From contig JAGZQF010000047.1 in the NCBI GenBank assembly GCA_018382295.1, positions 1 through 8,158 of the forward strand: 8,158 nucleotides of DNA, read 5' to 3'. Both the position numbers and the translations under genes were made by a program. Below the pieces are notes generated by a model. That model saw only the letters and a program-made list of their open reading frames with translations. It made no database searches and was not told the origin of the DNA. Below, piece by piece: positions 1 through 6,083 of this stretch; position 1 is the stretch's first letter; each line of letters begins with the position of its first letter. Origin of the DNA: Collinsella sp. (GTDB lineage: Bacteria > Actinomycetota > Coriobacteriia > Coriobacteriales > Coriobacteriaceae).

Positions 1-130
1 ACCATTGTCGGCCTAATCCGCGGTCTTTCATGCAGCAGGGGCTCTCAATGTTTTTATGTCCTGCTCATATCGTCTCTGCCGGCACTTGGGGACACTCCTG
101 GGAATCATTTCCCGCTCGTCGATTTCGGTC

Positions 131-159
131 TTGAAAATTGTATATAACGACTATAACGT
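131..159 (+). promoter_or_regulatory. Putative promoter and operator-like motif upstream of the EamA permease gene
   Basis: A TTGAAA hexamer at 131-136 and a TATAAC hexamer at 152-157 could be -35 and -10 boxes, but the 15-base spacer is short, so the promoter call is tentative. ATAACG occurs twice in tandem (144-149 and 153-158). The segment ACGACTATAACGT at 147-159 reads ACGTTATAGTCGT on the other strand and matches 11 of 13 bases of the segment upstream of gntR at 7261-7273. That resemblance is the main reason to regard it as a regulatory site; binding by the GntR protein is inference. Confidence 0.4.
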
Positions 160-186
160 AGTACGAAACATATTGGTAACAAAGCC

Positions 187-193
187 AAGGAGG
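187..193 (+). promoter_or_regulatory. Strong ribosome binding site that fixes a TTG start
   Basis: AAGGAGG lies five bases before the TTG at 199. No in-frame ATG is equally well placed, and starting further in would remove the first transmembrane helix, so this site decides the start of the permease gene. Confidence 0.8.
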
Positions 194-198
194 CTACG

Positions 199-1281
199 TT
201 GAAGAGAAGCAATCTGGGCTATGTGCTGGTGCTGATCGCCGCGCTTATGTGGGGCACCATCGGAATCTTTGTCAATGGAATATCGGCCCTTGGCGTTTCG
301 TCTCAGAGCATGGCGGCCTTTCGCCTGTTATCTGGTGCCATCTTAATGGCTCCGGTCTTGGCATTTATGGGTTGCCAGGGAGGTGCTCGTGAGGGAAAAG
401 CCTCGGGTCCTATGGCGCTCTTCAAGGCAAGCCCCAAAGAGCTTGTTCCCTGCGCGCTTGTCGGTATCGTCGGCCTTGCCATCGCCAACACCTGCTATTA
501 CGAGTGCATGGGCGAAGTTGGCATGTCCACGGCATCGGTGCTGCTCTATACCTCGCCGGTGTTCGGCGTCGCGCTCGGACGCGTGCTCTATCGCGAGGAC
601 GTGACCCCCAACAAGCTCGTGGCCATCCTCTTTAACATTGTTGGCTGCGTGCTCGCAGTGACGAGTGGCGACCTGTCCGGTTTCCATTTCTCGGCTTGGG
701 GCGTTACGTCGGGCGTGATCGCCGGACTGTGCGGCGCATTGCTGGCCGTGTTTAGTCGCATGGCCACCAAGACGCTGCATCCGCTGGCCGTCACGTTTTG
801 GGGCTTTGTCTTTGGCGGATGCTTTATGGCAGTGCTTTCGGCCCCGTGGTCCGATGTGACCGCAGCAATGTCCCCGCAGCTCATCCTGCTGTTTGCAGGC
901 TTTGGCTTTATTCCTACGGCCCTTGCGTACATCTTTTATATGCAGGGCCTTTCCATGGATCTTGAGACGTCGAAGGTGCCGGTCGTGGCTTCGTTCGAAA
1001 CCGTGGCGACCGTTCTGGTGGGCATTGGCATCTATGCCGAGTCCGCCGGCGCCGTCAAGGTTCTGGGCATCGTGCTGGTGCTCATGTCCATCCTGATCAT
1101 GAACACCGACTTCTCCAAGTTGCGTAACAGTGTGTTTGTCGGTCATGTTATTGAGAGCATGACCTTTAAGCCCAACGCGTGGTGGACCGAGAAATCGAGG
1201 GACATGGATCTGTTCAAGGAGCGTACGGGTATCGTGCTGGAGCCCTCCGTTCAGGAAAGCCCCTGGTACTTCGTGCGATAG
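199..1281 (+). CDS. DMT-superfamily EamA/RhaT-type permease
   Basis: Integral membrane transporter of the drug/metabolite superfamily, 360 residues. Members of this family usually carry amino acids, nucleosides or other small metabolites; the substrate cannot be read from sequence. About ten hydrophobic helices can be picked out, near residues 7-27, 36-57, 83-101, 110-129, 138-155, 167-186, 194-214, 226-248, 257-279 and 284-302, as expected for two EamA repeats. The first helix carries the family-like AALMWGTIGIF and the first repeat ends in TSPVFGVALGRVLYREDVT. Two things are unusual: a charged loop of about 25 residues between helices 2 and 3, and a hydrophilic tail of about 58 residues after helix 10 that is rich in Trp and charged residues. 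The start is TTG, supported by a strong ribosome binding site. The gene stands alone, 183 bases before the PTS operon, and shares an ACGTTATA-like upstream motif with it, so co-regulation is possible. Export or uptake of an amino acid linked to the downstream deglycase is speculation. Confidence 0.88.
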   Translation: MKRSNLGYVLVLIAALMWGTIGIFVNGISALGVSSQSMAAFRLLSGAILMAPVLAFMGCQGGAREGKASGPMALFKASPKELVPCALVGIVGLAIANTCYYECMGEVGMSTASVLLYTSPVFGVALGRVLYREDVTPNKLVAILFNIVGCVLAVTSGDLSGFHFSAWGVTSGVIAGLCGALLAVFSRMATKTLHPLAVTFWGFVFGGCFMAVLSAPWSDVTAAMSPQLILLFAGFGFIPTALAYIFYMQGLSMDLETSKVPVVASFETVATVLVGIGIYAESAGAVKVLGIVLVLMSILIMNTDFSKLRNSVFVGHVIESMTFKPNAWWTEKSRDMDLFKERTGIVLEPSVQESPWYFVR

Positions 1282-1396
1282 GGGAGCGCTTATAGCCTCC
1301 GACCTGGGGTTATCCAGTCGACGCCGACCTACCCCGTGCCAACGTTTCGAGTACGTTAAACCCGTCAACGGTCGATTTTCACCCGCGAACGGTCTT

Positions 1397-1438
1397 TATA
1401 CTAATTAGCAATATAAGCAACGTATAAGACGTTATAAT
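1397..1438 (+). promoter_or_regulatory. Putative promoter region of the PTS operon
   Basis: A perfect TATAAT at 1433-1438 lies 26 bases before the ATG at 1465, and a second -10-like TATACT lies at 1397-1402. Neither has a convincing TTGACA box 16-18 bases upstream. Transcription from the TATAAT would begin near 1445 and leave a short leader of about 20 bases that contains the ribosome binding site AAGGAGG (1451-1457). The TATAAT overlaps the inverted repeat at 1430-1448, a good position for repression. Strength and start site are not proven. Confidence 0.5.
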
Positions 1439-1448
1439 GACCATAACG
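1420..1448. promoter_or_regulatory. Operator-like inverted repeats over the PTS promoter
   Basis: Two overlapping symmetric elements are visible. ACGT-N5-ACGT occupies 1420-1432, and CGTTAT-N7-ATAACG occupies 1430-1448 and spans the TATAAT box. ACGTTATA at 1429-1436 also occurs before gntR (7261-7268) and, on the opposite strand, before the permease (152-159). HutC-subfamily GntR proteins bind short palindromes near the promoters they control, so a role as operator for the GntR at 7311-8030 is a reasonable inference but is not shown by sequence alone. Confidence 0.45.
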
Positions 1449-1464
1449 AAAAGGAGGAGGCAAG

Positions 1465-2391
1465 ATGAATCAGATCATTCTCGCATCTCATGGCGGCCTG
1501 GCCGCAGGCGCCAAAGACACGCTCGAGATGGTTCTCGGCGACGTGTCGAACGTCCACGTCGTGTCGCTTGCTCGTGACGACAAGGAGCCCATCACCAATA
1601 AGGTTGAGGCTATGATCGCCTCGTTCAACGCGGACGACACCGTCTATGTGCTAACCGATATGCTCGGTAGCTCGGTCAACAACAACATGGTCGAGCTTTC
1701 CAAGAACGGCACGAAGTTCACGGTTATCAGCGGTTTCAACATCCCGCTGGCGCTCACGCTCGCTATGAGCCCCGCCCCCGTCAAGGGCGCCGAGCTCGCG
1801 GCCCTCATCAACGAGGCCCGCAACGGTCTGACCAACCCCAACGCCCCGGTCGAGGTTGCTCCCGCAGCACCCGCCAAGAAGGCCAAGGCCGTCCGCCACA
1901 ACGCCGGTCCCGCCAAGATCGTCCTCGCACGTCTTGACTACCGTCTGCTGCACGGCCAGGTCGTCTTTACCTGGACCACCAAGGTCCAGGCCGAGCGCAT
2001 CATCGTCGTCGACAACGCTGCCGCCAACGATGAGATTAAGAAGGGCGCTCTTAAGCTGGCCAAGCCCCAGGGCGTGCGCCTGAACGTCTTCACCGTCGAG
2101 CGTGCCCTCGCCAAGATGGACAAGCTCAACACCCTCGGTGAGCGCGTCATGTTCGTCTTCGGCAACACCGCCGAGATGCTGCAGTTCTGCCAGGGCTACA
2201 AGCTCGATGCCATCAACCTGGGCGCCACCGCCAACCATGACGGCGCCGATCAGGTCGGCGGCAAGGACAGCTCCGTCTTCTTCGACGCCACCCAGAAGGC
2301 CGACGTCAACCAGCTGCTCGACATGGGCATCAAGCTCTACGTCCAGCAGACCCCCACGTATCAGAGCGTCGACATCGACGCCAAGCTGTAA
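1465..2391 (+). CDS. PTS mannose-family fused EIIA-EIIB component
   Basis: Cytoplasmic phosphotransfer subunit of a mannose-class phosphotransferase system, 308 residues. It passes phosphate from HPr through a histidine on EIIA to a histidine on EIIB and then to the incoming sugar. The EIIA domain covers about residues 1-120, with the phospho-acceptor His9 in ASHGGLAAG and the TDMLGSS segment near 64-70. An Ala/Pro/Lys-rich linker spans about 124-148. The EIIB domain covers about 150-308, with RLDYRLLHGQV placing the active His at 163. The EIIA-EIIB fusion resembles ManX of E. coli, whereas the Salmonella Gfr system has separate A and B proteins. AAGGAGG lies seven bases before the ATG. It is the first gene of a same-strand operon with EIIC, EIID and a SIS deglycase. 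Family assignment is firm. The substrate is inferred from the SIS neighbour, with fructoselysine/glucoselysine favoured over glucosaminate or plain hexoses. Confidence 0.95.
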   Translation: MNQIILASHGGLAAGAKDTLEMVLGDVSNVHVVSLARDDKEPITNKVEAMIASFNADDTVYVLTDMLGSSVNNNMVELSKNGTKFTVISGFNIPLALTLAMSPAPVKGAELAALINEARNGLTNPNAPVEVAPAAPAKKAKAVRHNAGPAKIVLARLDYRLLHGQVVFTWTTKVQAERIIVVDNAAANDEIKKGALKLAKPQGVRLNVFTVERALAKMDKLNTLGERVMFVFGNTAEMLQFCQGYKLDAINLGATANHDGADQVGGKDSSVFFDATQKADVNQLLDMGIKLYVQQTPTYQSVDIDAKL

Positions 2392-2396
2392 TCAAC

Positions 2397-2410
2397 CAGG
2401 CTTTTGCCTG
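2397..2410 (+). other. Small hairpin between EIIAB and EIIC genes
   Basis: CAGGC, loop TTTT, GCCTG forms a 5-bp stem in the 36-base gap, just ahead of the AAAGGAG ribosome binding site at 2415-2421. It has no following T-tract, so it should not end transcription. It might protect mRNA ends or separate translation of the two genes; it is short enough to be chance. Confidence 0.3.
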
Positions 2411-2427
2411 ACTGAAAGGAGAAGGGT

Positions 2428-3222
2428 ATGAATACGTTCATCAGTGCGGTGCTCGTCGGCCTCGTCGGCGTGTTCTGCATGTGGGACTCCCGCCTGCTCG
2501 GTCGTCTTAACTTCGAGCAGCCCCTCGTTGGCGCTACGCTCGTCGGTCTGCTGCTGGGCGATGTGCCCACCGGCCTCGCCGTCGGTGCCGCCGTCGAGCT
2601 CGTGTCCATGGGCCTGGTGCAGGTCGGCGCAGCCGTTCCGCCCGATATGGTCCTGGGCGGCATCGTGGCCGCTGCCTTCGCATGCCTGACCGATGCTTCC
2701 GCCGAGACCGCCATGACGATCGCCATCCCGGTCGCCGTCCTGGGTCAGCTCCTCGGCATCGTGTTCCGTTCCATCATCGCCGCCCTCACCCACGTGGCCG
2801 ATAGCGCGATCGATAACGGCAAGTTCAAGACCGCCTACCGTATGCACATCTGCGCCGGCTCCGGTCTGTACGCCATCATGTACTTCCTGCCGATCTTCCT
2901 GGCCGTCTTTGTCGGCACCGACCTGGTCCAGGCCATCGTCAACATGGTTCCCGAGTGGCTGTCCGTTGGTCTGAACGTCTCGACCAAGATCATGACCGCC
3001 TACGGCTTGGCCCTGCTGCTCACCATGATGATCAAGAAGGGTATGACTCCGTTCCTGTTCATCGGTTTCCTGCTCGCCGCTTACCTCAACCTGTCCGTCA
3101 TCGCGGTCGCTCTGATCGGTGTGTGCCTGGCTGTCGTCTTCATGGGCTTCAAGTTCAACGGTTCCCATGCAGCCGCCGGTGTCGATTCCGACTACGATCC
3201 GCTCGAAGACGACGAAGACTAA
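2428..3222 (+). CDS. PTS mannose-family EIIC permease component
   Basis: Membrane subunit of the mannose-class PTS that forms the sugar-binding translocation channel with EIID, 264 residues, normal for the family. Hydrophobic helices run through most of the protein. The family-typical segments are RLNFEQPLVGATLVGLLLGD near 26-45, the glycine/alanine-rich GLAVGAAVELVSMGLVQVGAAVPPD near 49-73, and AIPVAVLGQLLGIVFR near 99-114. The C-terminus is strongly acidic (about 253-264), a tail that probably lies in the cytoplasm. The ATG is set by AAAGGAG six bases upstream. The gene follows the EIIAB gene after 36 bases, and its stop codon overlaps the ribosome binding site of the EIID gene, so the membrane subunits are closely coupled. 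The sugar cannot be told from this subunit; only the operon context points to an Amadori compound. Confidence 0.94.
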   Translation: MNTFISAVLVGLVGVFCMWDSRLLGRLNFEQPLVGATLVGLLLGDVPTGLAVGAAVELVSMGLVQVGAAVPPDMVLGGIVAAAFACLTDASAETAMTIAIPVAVLGQLLGIVFRSIIAALTHVADSAIDNGKFKTAYRMHICAGSGLYAIMYFLPIFLAVFVGTDLVQAIVNMVPEWLSVGLNVSTKIMTAYGLALLLTMMIKKGMTPFLFIGFLLAAYLNLSVIAVALIGVCLAVVFMGFKFNGSHAAAGVDSDYDPLEDDED

Positions 3223-3227
3223 GGAGG
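3221..3227 (+). promoter_or_regulatory. Ribosome binding site overlapping the EIIC stop, sets the EIID start
   Basis: AAGGAGG begins inside the TAA stop of the EIIC gene and lies eight bases before the ATG at 3236. It identifies 3236 as the EIID start rather than the in-frame ATG 117 bases further upstream, which is buried in EIIC coding sequence and would add a non-homologous N-terminus. The arrangement suggests translational coupling. Confidence 0.85.
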
Positions 3228-3235
3228 AACACACT

Positions 3236-4069
3236 ATGGCAACCGCAACCAAGGACGTGTCCCTGAACAAGAAGGTCAGCCAGTTCTTCTGGCGCTCCTG
3301 GGCCATCCAGGCCTCTTGGAACTACGAGCGTCAGATGAACATGGGCTTCCTCTACGGCATGGTTCCCACGCTCGACCGCCTCTATCCGGACGAGTCCGAC
3401 CCCAAGCAGCTCGCTGCTAAGAAAGAGGCTTACCACCGTCACATGGCGTTCTACAACTGCACCCCGCAGACGAGCGCCTTTATCCTGGGCCTCACCGCCT
3501 CCATGGAGGAGGAGTACGCCAAGGATCCCGAGAACTTCGATCCCGATTCGATCAACGCGGTCAAGACCTCCCTCATGGGTCCGCTTTCCGGCATCGGTGA
3601 CTCCTTCTTCCAGGGCACCATCCGTGTTATCGCCTTTGGTCTGGGCGTTCAGCTGGCTCAGCAGGGCTCCATCATGGGCCCGATCCTGGCCATGCTCATC
3701 TCCATCGTCCCCTCCGTGCTGATCACTTGGTTCGCTGCCAAGATGGGTTATCAGGGCGGCCACCAGTACCTGAGCAAGCTCCAGGGCGGCGACCTCATGG
3801 AGAAGCTCATGTATGTCTGCGGCATCGTGGGTCTTATGTCCGTGGGCGGCATGATCGCCACGCTGATCGGCGCCACCACCCCGCTGCAGTTCGCTGAGGG
3901 CACCGTCGTTATCCAGGACATCCTGGACGGCATGATGCCCCAGATGATCTCCCTTGGCCTCACCGGCCTTATGTACTGGCTCATCAAGAAGAACGTCAAC
4001 ACCGGTTGGCTTCTCGTGATCGCCATCGTGGGCGGCATCGCCCTCTCCGCGGCCGGCATCCTGGCCTAG
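3236..4069 (+). CDS. PTS mannose-family EIID component
   Basis: Second membrane subunit of the mannose-class PTS, 277 residues, typical length. It opens with the EIID signature FWRSWAIQASWNYERQMNMGFLYGM (about 18-42, split by family variation), followed by a long hydrophilic section with RHMAFYNCTPQ near 68-78. The conserved LMGPLSGIGDSFFQGTIR lies near 113-130. Hydrophobic segments follow at about 147-168, 193-212 and 234-250, and a final helix near 256-276 ends the chain. It works with EIIC as the translocator; the phosphate comes from EIIB. It overlaps nothing but starts 13 bases after EIIC, and the next gene comes after an unusually long gap with two palindromes. Its C-terminus AAGILA is followed by TAG. 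Family assignment is secure, substrate unknown. Confidence 0.95.
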   Translation: MATATKDVSLNKKVSQFFWRSWAIQASWNYERQMNMGFLYGMVPTLDRLYPDESDPKQLAAKKEAYHRHMAFYNCTPQTSAFILGLTASMEEEYAKDPENFDPDSINAVKTSLMGPLSGIGDSFFQGTIRVIAFGLGVQLAQQGSIMGPILAMLISIVPSVLITWFAAKMGYQGGHQYLSKLQGGDLMEKLMYVCGIVGLMSVGGMIATLIGATTPLQFAEGTVVIQDILDGMMPQMISLGLTGLMYWLIKKNVNTGWLLVIAIVGGIALSAAGILA

Positions 4070-4099
4070 TCGCGACCAAGCGTCTAACCGCTTTCCCCC

Positions 4100-4138
4100 G
4101 GGGGCCTGCCTGGCATCCCATACCCCAGGCAGGCTTCC
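4100..4138 (+). repeat. Long GC-rich hairpin in the EIID-SIS gap
   Basis: GCCTGCCTGG (4104-4113) and CCAGGCAGGC (4125-4134) form a perfect 10-bp stem around an 11-base loop. Allowing G-U pairs, the stem can grow by four more pairs from 4100 to 4138. Only two T residues follow, so it is not a classical intrinsic terminator. Placed 31 bases after the EIID stop, it could stabilise the upstream PTS transcript, act as an RNA processing site, or partly attenuate readthrough into the SIS gene. Which of these applies is not visible. Confidence 0.6.
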
Positions 4139-4147
4139 ATCCCCAAA

Positions 4148-4178
4148 ATGCGACAATGGTACAGTCCCTTTGTCGCAT
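4148..4178. repeat. REP-like palindrome E1 with AAGGGAC core
   Basis: ATGCGACAA (4148-4156) and TTGTCGCAT (4170-4178) are perfect 9-base inverted arms around a 13-base loop. Read on the minus strand, the interior begins AGGGACTGTACC, which resembles the interiors of the palindromes at 5982-6018 and 7185-7219 although the arms are unrelated. It sits inside the proposed operon, between EIID and the SIS gene. No transposase gene is nearby. Confidence 0.6.
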
Positions 4179-4268
4179 CCTCAACGGGCCGGCGACTCGG
4201 TCCAAATCACGGTAACCCTGCGAGCGCCCGGCAATGTGGCGCCGCAAAAATCGAAAGGAATGTGTCAG

Positions 4269-5252
4269 ATGTACGAGATCGACCTTAACCTCCCTAAGCA
4301 GATCGTCGCTGACGTCCTGTCCAACCACGAGATCCACAGTGTCGCCTTCGTCGGCTGCGGTGCTTCCATGTCCGACCTGTACCCCGCCAAGTACTTCCTG
4401 GCCAACAACACGGACAAGCTGAACGTTCAGATCTTCACCGCTAACGAGTTCAACTATGACACGCCTTCCTGGGTCAACGAGCACACCTTCGTGATCACCT
4501 GCTCCCTCGGTGGCTCCACGCCCGAGACCGTCGAGGCTAACAAGACCGCCAAGAAGCACAACTGCCCGGTCGTCTCCCTCACCAACAAGGCTGGCTCCGC
4601 TCTGACCGTCGACGCCGACCACGTCATCGTCCACGGCTTCCACGCCAACTATGCCGCCAAGGCCGAGAAGCCTGGCTACGCCATCGCTCTCGCTCTCGAG
4701 ATCCTTCAGCAGACCGAGGGCTATGATCACTACGAGGATATGATCACCGGCCTCACCAACATCTTCGACCTGTGCGAGAACGCCGCTCAGCACTGCACGA
4801 AGCTTGCCAAGAAGTTCGCTGAGGACTTCAAGGACGACAAGATGATCTACTTCATGGCTTCCGGTGCCTCCGAGAAGATGGCCTACTCTCACGCCGCCTT
4901 CCTGTTCACCGAGATGCAGTGGATCGACGCCGCCGCCTACAACACCGGCGAGTACTTCCACGGCCCGTTCGAGGTTTCCACCGAGGGTAAGCCCTACGTC
5001 TTCTTCATGTCCGATGGTGCTACCCGTCCGATGGACGCCCGCGCCCTCACCTTCCTTGAGCGCATGGGCGCCAAGGTCGCTCTGATTGACTCCAAGGACT
5101 ACGGTCTGGCCGACGCCGTGCCGGCGAGCGTCATCACCTACTTCAACCCGCTGCTGCACCTCGCCGTTATGCGCGAGTACGGCAACCAGATCGCCGAGGC
5201 CCGTCAGCACCCGCTGACCATGCGTCGCTACATGTGGAAGCTTTCCTACTAA
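4269..5252 (+). CDS. Two-SIS-domain Amadori-phosphate deglycase, FrlB/GfrF-like
   Basis: Predicted cytoplasmic sugar isomerase-fold enzyme, 327 residues, close to the length of FrlB-type deglycases. The likely reaction is cleavage of a fructosamine 6-phosphate or related conjugate to a hexose 6-phosphate plus an amine or amino acid. The first SIS domain spans about 20-145 with VGCGASMSDLYPAKYF near 28-43 and the phosphate-binding CSLGGSTPETV near 78-88. The second spans about 185-305 with MASGASEKMAYSHAAF near 196-211 and NTGEYFHGPFE near 225-235; Glu228 and His231 there are candidate catalytic residues. The ending HPLTMRRYMWKLSY resembles the C-terminus I associate with FrlB relatives. I chose the ATG at 4269 because AAAGGAA lies eight bases before it; the longer in-frame start at 4170 falls inside palindrome E1 and lacks such a site. 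As last gene of a PTS operon it needs no separate kinase. Alternatives are a glucosaminate-6-phosphate or fructose-asparagine-type deglycase, or a GlmS-like isomerase (less likely, as there is no glutaminase domain). Confidence 0.82.
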   Translation: MYEIDLNLPKQIVADVLSNHEIHSVAFVGCGASMSDLYPAKYFLANNTDKLNVQIFTANEFNYDTPSWVNEHTFVITCSLGGSTPETVEANKTAKKHNCPVVSLTNKAGSALTVDADHVIVHGFHANYAAKAEKPGYAIALALEILQQTEGYDHYEDMITGLTNIFDLCENAAQHCTKLAKKFAEDFKDDKMIYFMASGASEKMAYSHAAFLFTEMQWIDAAAYNTGEYFHGPFEVSTEGKPYVFFMSDGATRPMDARALTFLERMGAKVALIDSKDYGLADAVPASVITYFNPLLHLAVMREYGNQIAEARQHPLTMRRYMWKLSY

Positions 5253-5283
5253 TCACAAGTAAGTAAACCTTACGGGTTGATTG

Positions 5284-5318
5284 AAAGGGGATGGGGTTTA
5301 CGCTCCGTCCCCTTTTTT
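5284..5318 (+). terminator. Strong intrinsic terminator of the PTS-SIS operon
   Basis: Arms at 5284-5297 and 5302-5315 form a 14-bp stem with three G-U pairs and the four-base loop TTAC, ending in six T residues (5313-5318). This is a textbook Rho-independent terminator 31 bases after the SIS stop. It places the HAD gene in a separate transcription unit, or at least one with reduced readthrough. Its left arm begins AAAGGGGATGGG, nearly the same as the core of palindrome E2 (5991-6002). Confidence 0.9.
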
Positions 5319-5327
5319 GCTCTTGAG

Positions 5328-5332
5328 AGGAG
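5328..5332 (+). promoter_or_regulatory. Ribosome binding site choosing between two nearby ATGs
   Basis: AGGAG ends directly against the ATG at 5333 and six bases before the ATG at 5339. Only the second has workable spacing, so the HAD protein should begin MIKAVLFDMDG. Confidence 0.8.
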
Positions 5333-5338
5333 ATGCGT

Positions 5339-5968
5339 ATGATCAAGGCAGTGCTGTTTGATATGGATGGCGTGCTGGTCGATACCGAGTGGTTCTACAA
5401 CCGCCGCCGCGTGGCGTTTATGGAGGAGAAGGGCTTCCACTTTGACGAGATCCCCGATCTTTCGGGGTCTAACGAGCCGGCCATTTGGCAGGCGCTGGTG
5501 CCCGACGATGTTGAGTTGCGCGAGCGCCTGCGCGTGGAGTACAAGCAGGTCTACAGCCCGGTCCATCCCGTTCCGTATGCCGAGCTGCTCAACGAGCAGA
5601 CAGAGCCGGTGATGCGCGAACTGCACGAGCGCGGCGTGAAGTGTGCCATCGCGAGCTCGTCCTATCGCGAGCTGATTGACGAGCTGGTGGACATCGCCGG
5701 TATTGCCGACGTGTTGGACTACACCATCAGCGGCCACGAGTGCAGCGCGTTTAAGCCCGATCCCGAAATCTACCTGCGCGCCATGGAAGCGCTGGGTGTG
5801 GAGCCGGCCGAGTGCCTGGTCATCGAGGACTCGCCGATGGGTATCGAGGCGGGCAAGCGCTCCGGCGCCCGCGTTCTGGCGTTGCGTCCGCACGAAGGCG
5901 TCAACCTGGACCAGTCCGCCGCCGACACCATCATCGACAACCTCACCGACATCCTTTCTGCCATCTAG
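5339..5968 (+). CDS. HAD-superfamily phosphatase, beta-phosphoglucomutase-like
   Basis: Cytoplasmic haloacid dehalogenase-fold enzyme, 209 residues, the usual size for subfamily I sugar phosphatases and phosphomutases. All four HAD motifs are present: motif I FDMDGVLVDTE with nucleophile Asp8 and Asp10, motif II IASSS with Ser106, motif III with Lys139 in FKPDPEIY, and motif IV VIEDSPMGIEAG with Glu163 and Asp164. The stretch between motifs I and II (about 16-88) matches an alpha-helical C1 cap. Candidate substrates are small sugar phosphates or similar phosphomonoesters; whether it is a mutase or a phosphatase cannot be told. It lies just after the terminator of the PTS operon. It might act on leftover sugar phosphates from that pathway, but it lacks the ACGTTATA-type upstream motif, so a functional link is weak. 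No clear promoter is visible; the gap is only 86 bases and mostly terminator. Confidence 0.9.
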   Translation: MIKAVLFDMDGVLVDTEWFYNRRRVAFMEEKGFHFDEIPDLSGSNEPAIWQALVPDDVELRERLRVEYKQVYSPVHPVPYAELLNEQTEPVMRELHERGVKCAIASSSYRELIDELVDIAGIADVLDYTISGHECSAFKPDPEIYLRAMEALGVEPAECLVIEDSPMGIEAGKRSGARVLALRPHEGVNLDQSAADTIIDNLTDILSAI

Positions 5969-5981
5969 CCATCTTGCCGCA

Positions 5982-6026
5982 AACCACCACAAAGGGGATA
6001 GGCACCTTCGTGGTGGTTCTTTCTTA
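5982..6026 (+). repeat. REP-like palindrome E2, possibly acting as terminator
   Basis: AACCACCAC (5982-5990) and GTGGTGGTT (6010-6018) are perfect 9-base inverted arms. Inside, after one A-C mismatch, AAGG (5992-5995) pairs with CCTT (6005-6008), leaving a nine-base loop. The core reads AAAGGGGATAGGCACC. A T-rich stretch (6017-6025) follows, so it may end transcription of the HAD gene 13 bases upstream. The core is shared with palindromes E1 and E3. Confidence 0.6.
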
Positions 6027-6030
6027 CTCC

Positions 6031-6039
6031 TGTTACAAT
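6031..6039 (+). promoter_or_regulatory. Putative extended -10 promoter of the YitT gene
   Basis: TGTTACAAT has a TACAAT hexamer (6034-6039) preceded by TG, the extended -10 arrangement, which can work without a good -35 box. None is seen; the expected -35 position falls within the right arm of palindrome E2. The start would be near 6046, about 38 bases before the GTG codon. Confidence 0.45.
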
Positions 6040-6083
6040 CGCCGCATGCCCCACAATTACATCTGCCTTCGAAAGGAGCCTGC

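Larger units (their letters stand above)
1283..1464. other. Intergenic region between permease and PTS operon
   Basis: This gap holds a weak hairpin right after the permease stop (GGAG-C-GCT, loop TAT, AGC-CTCC, 1283-1300) with no T-tract, so it is a poor terminator candidate. From about 1395 the DNA becomes AT-rich and contains the promoter and operator-like motifs described separately. I see no small gene here. Confidence 0.6.

Noticed and set aside
100..113. Hairpin GGGAA-TCAT-TTCCC and the nearby GGGGACACTCC, considered as a fourth REP-like element
   Set aside because: Arms are only five bases and the GGGGACA-like string lies outside them, so the arm-core-arm layout of the other three elements is missing.
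1..147. Open + strand frame from the window edge to TAA at 145-147
   Set aside because: Its translation has no recognisable motif and an odd Cys/Ser-rich composition; 48 codons without a stop can occur by chance.
1341..1357. AACGT...ACGTT inverted repeat in the permease-PTS gap
   Set aside because: Five-base arms, far from the predicted promoter and weakly similar to the shared motif; likely chance.
3119..3235. Upstream ATG extending the EIID protein by 39 residues
   Set aside because: The extension overlaps EIIC coding sequence in another frame and does not look like EIID; AAGGAGG at 3221-3227 points to the ATG at 3236.
4170..4268. Upstream ATG extending the SIS protein by 33 residues
   Set aside because: It lies within palindrome E1, has no ribosome binding site, and the added residues do not resemble a SIS N-terminus; AAAGGAA supports 4269.
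3996..5210. 404-codon open frame on the minus strand opposite the SIS gene
   Set aside because: It is antisense to EIID and SIS genes with clear homology, has low-complexity Val/Gly/Leu/Asp composition and no recognisable domain. Long antisense frames are expected from the GC-rich codon bias here. The same applies to minus frames at 343-1368, 2392-3306 and 3155-4156.
5676..6083. Long N-terminal extension of the YitT protein
   Set aside because: This part is an out-of-frame reading of the HAD gene; its Ser/Arg/Pro/Trp-rich composition is not protein-like, and the GTG at 6084 has an excellent ribosome binding site.
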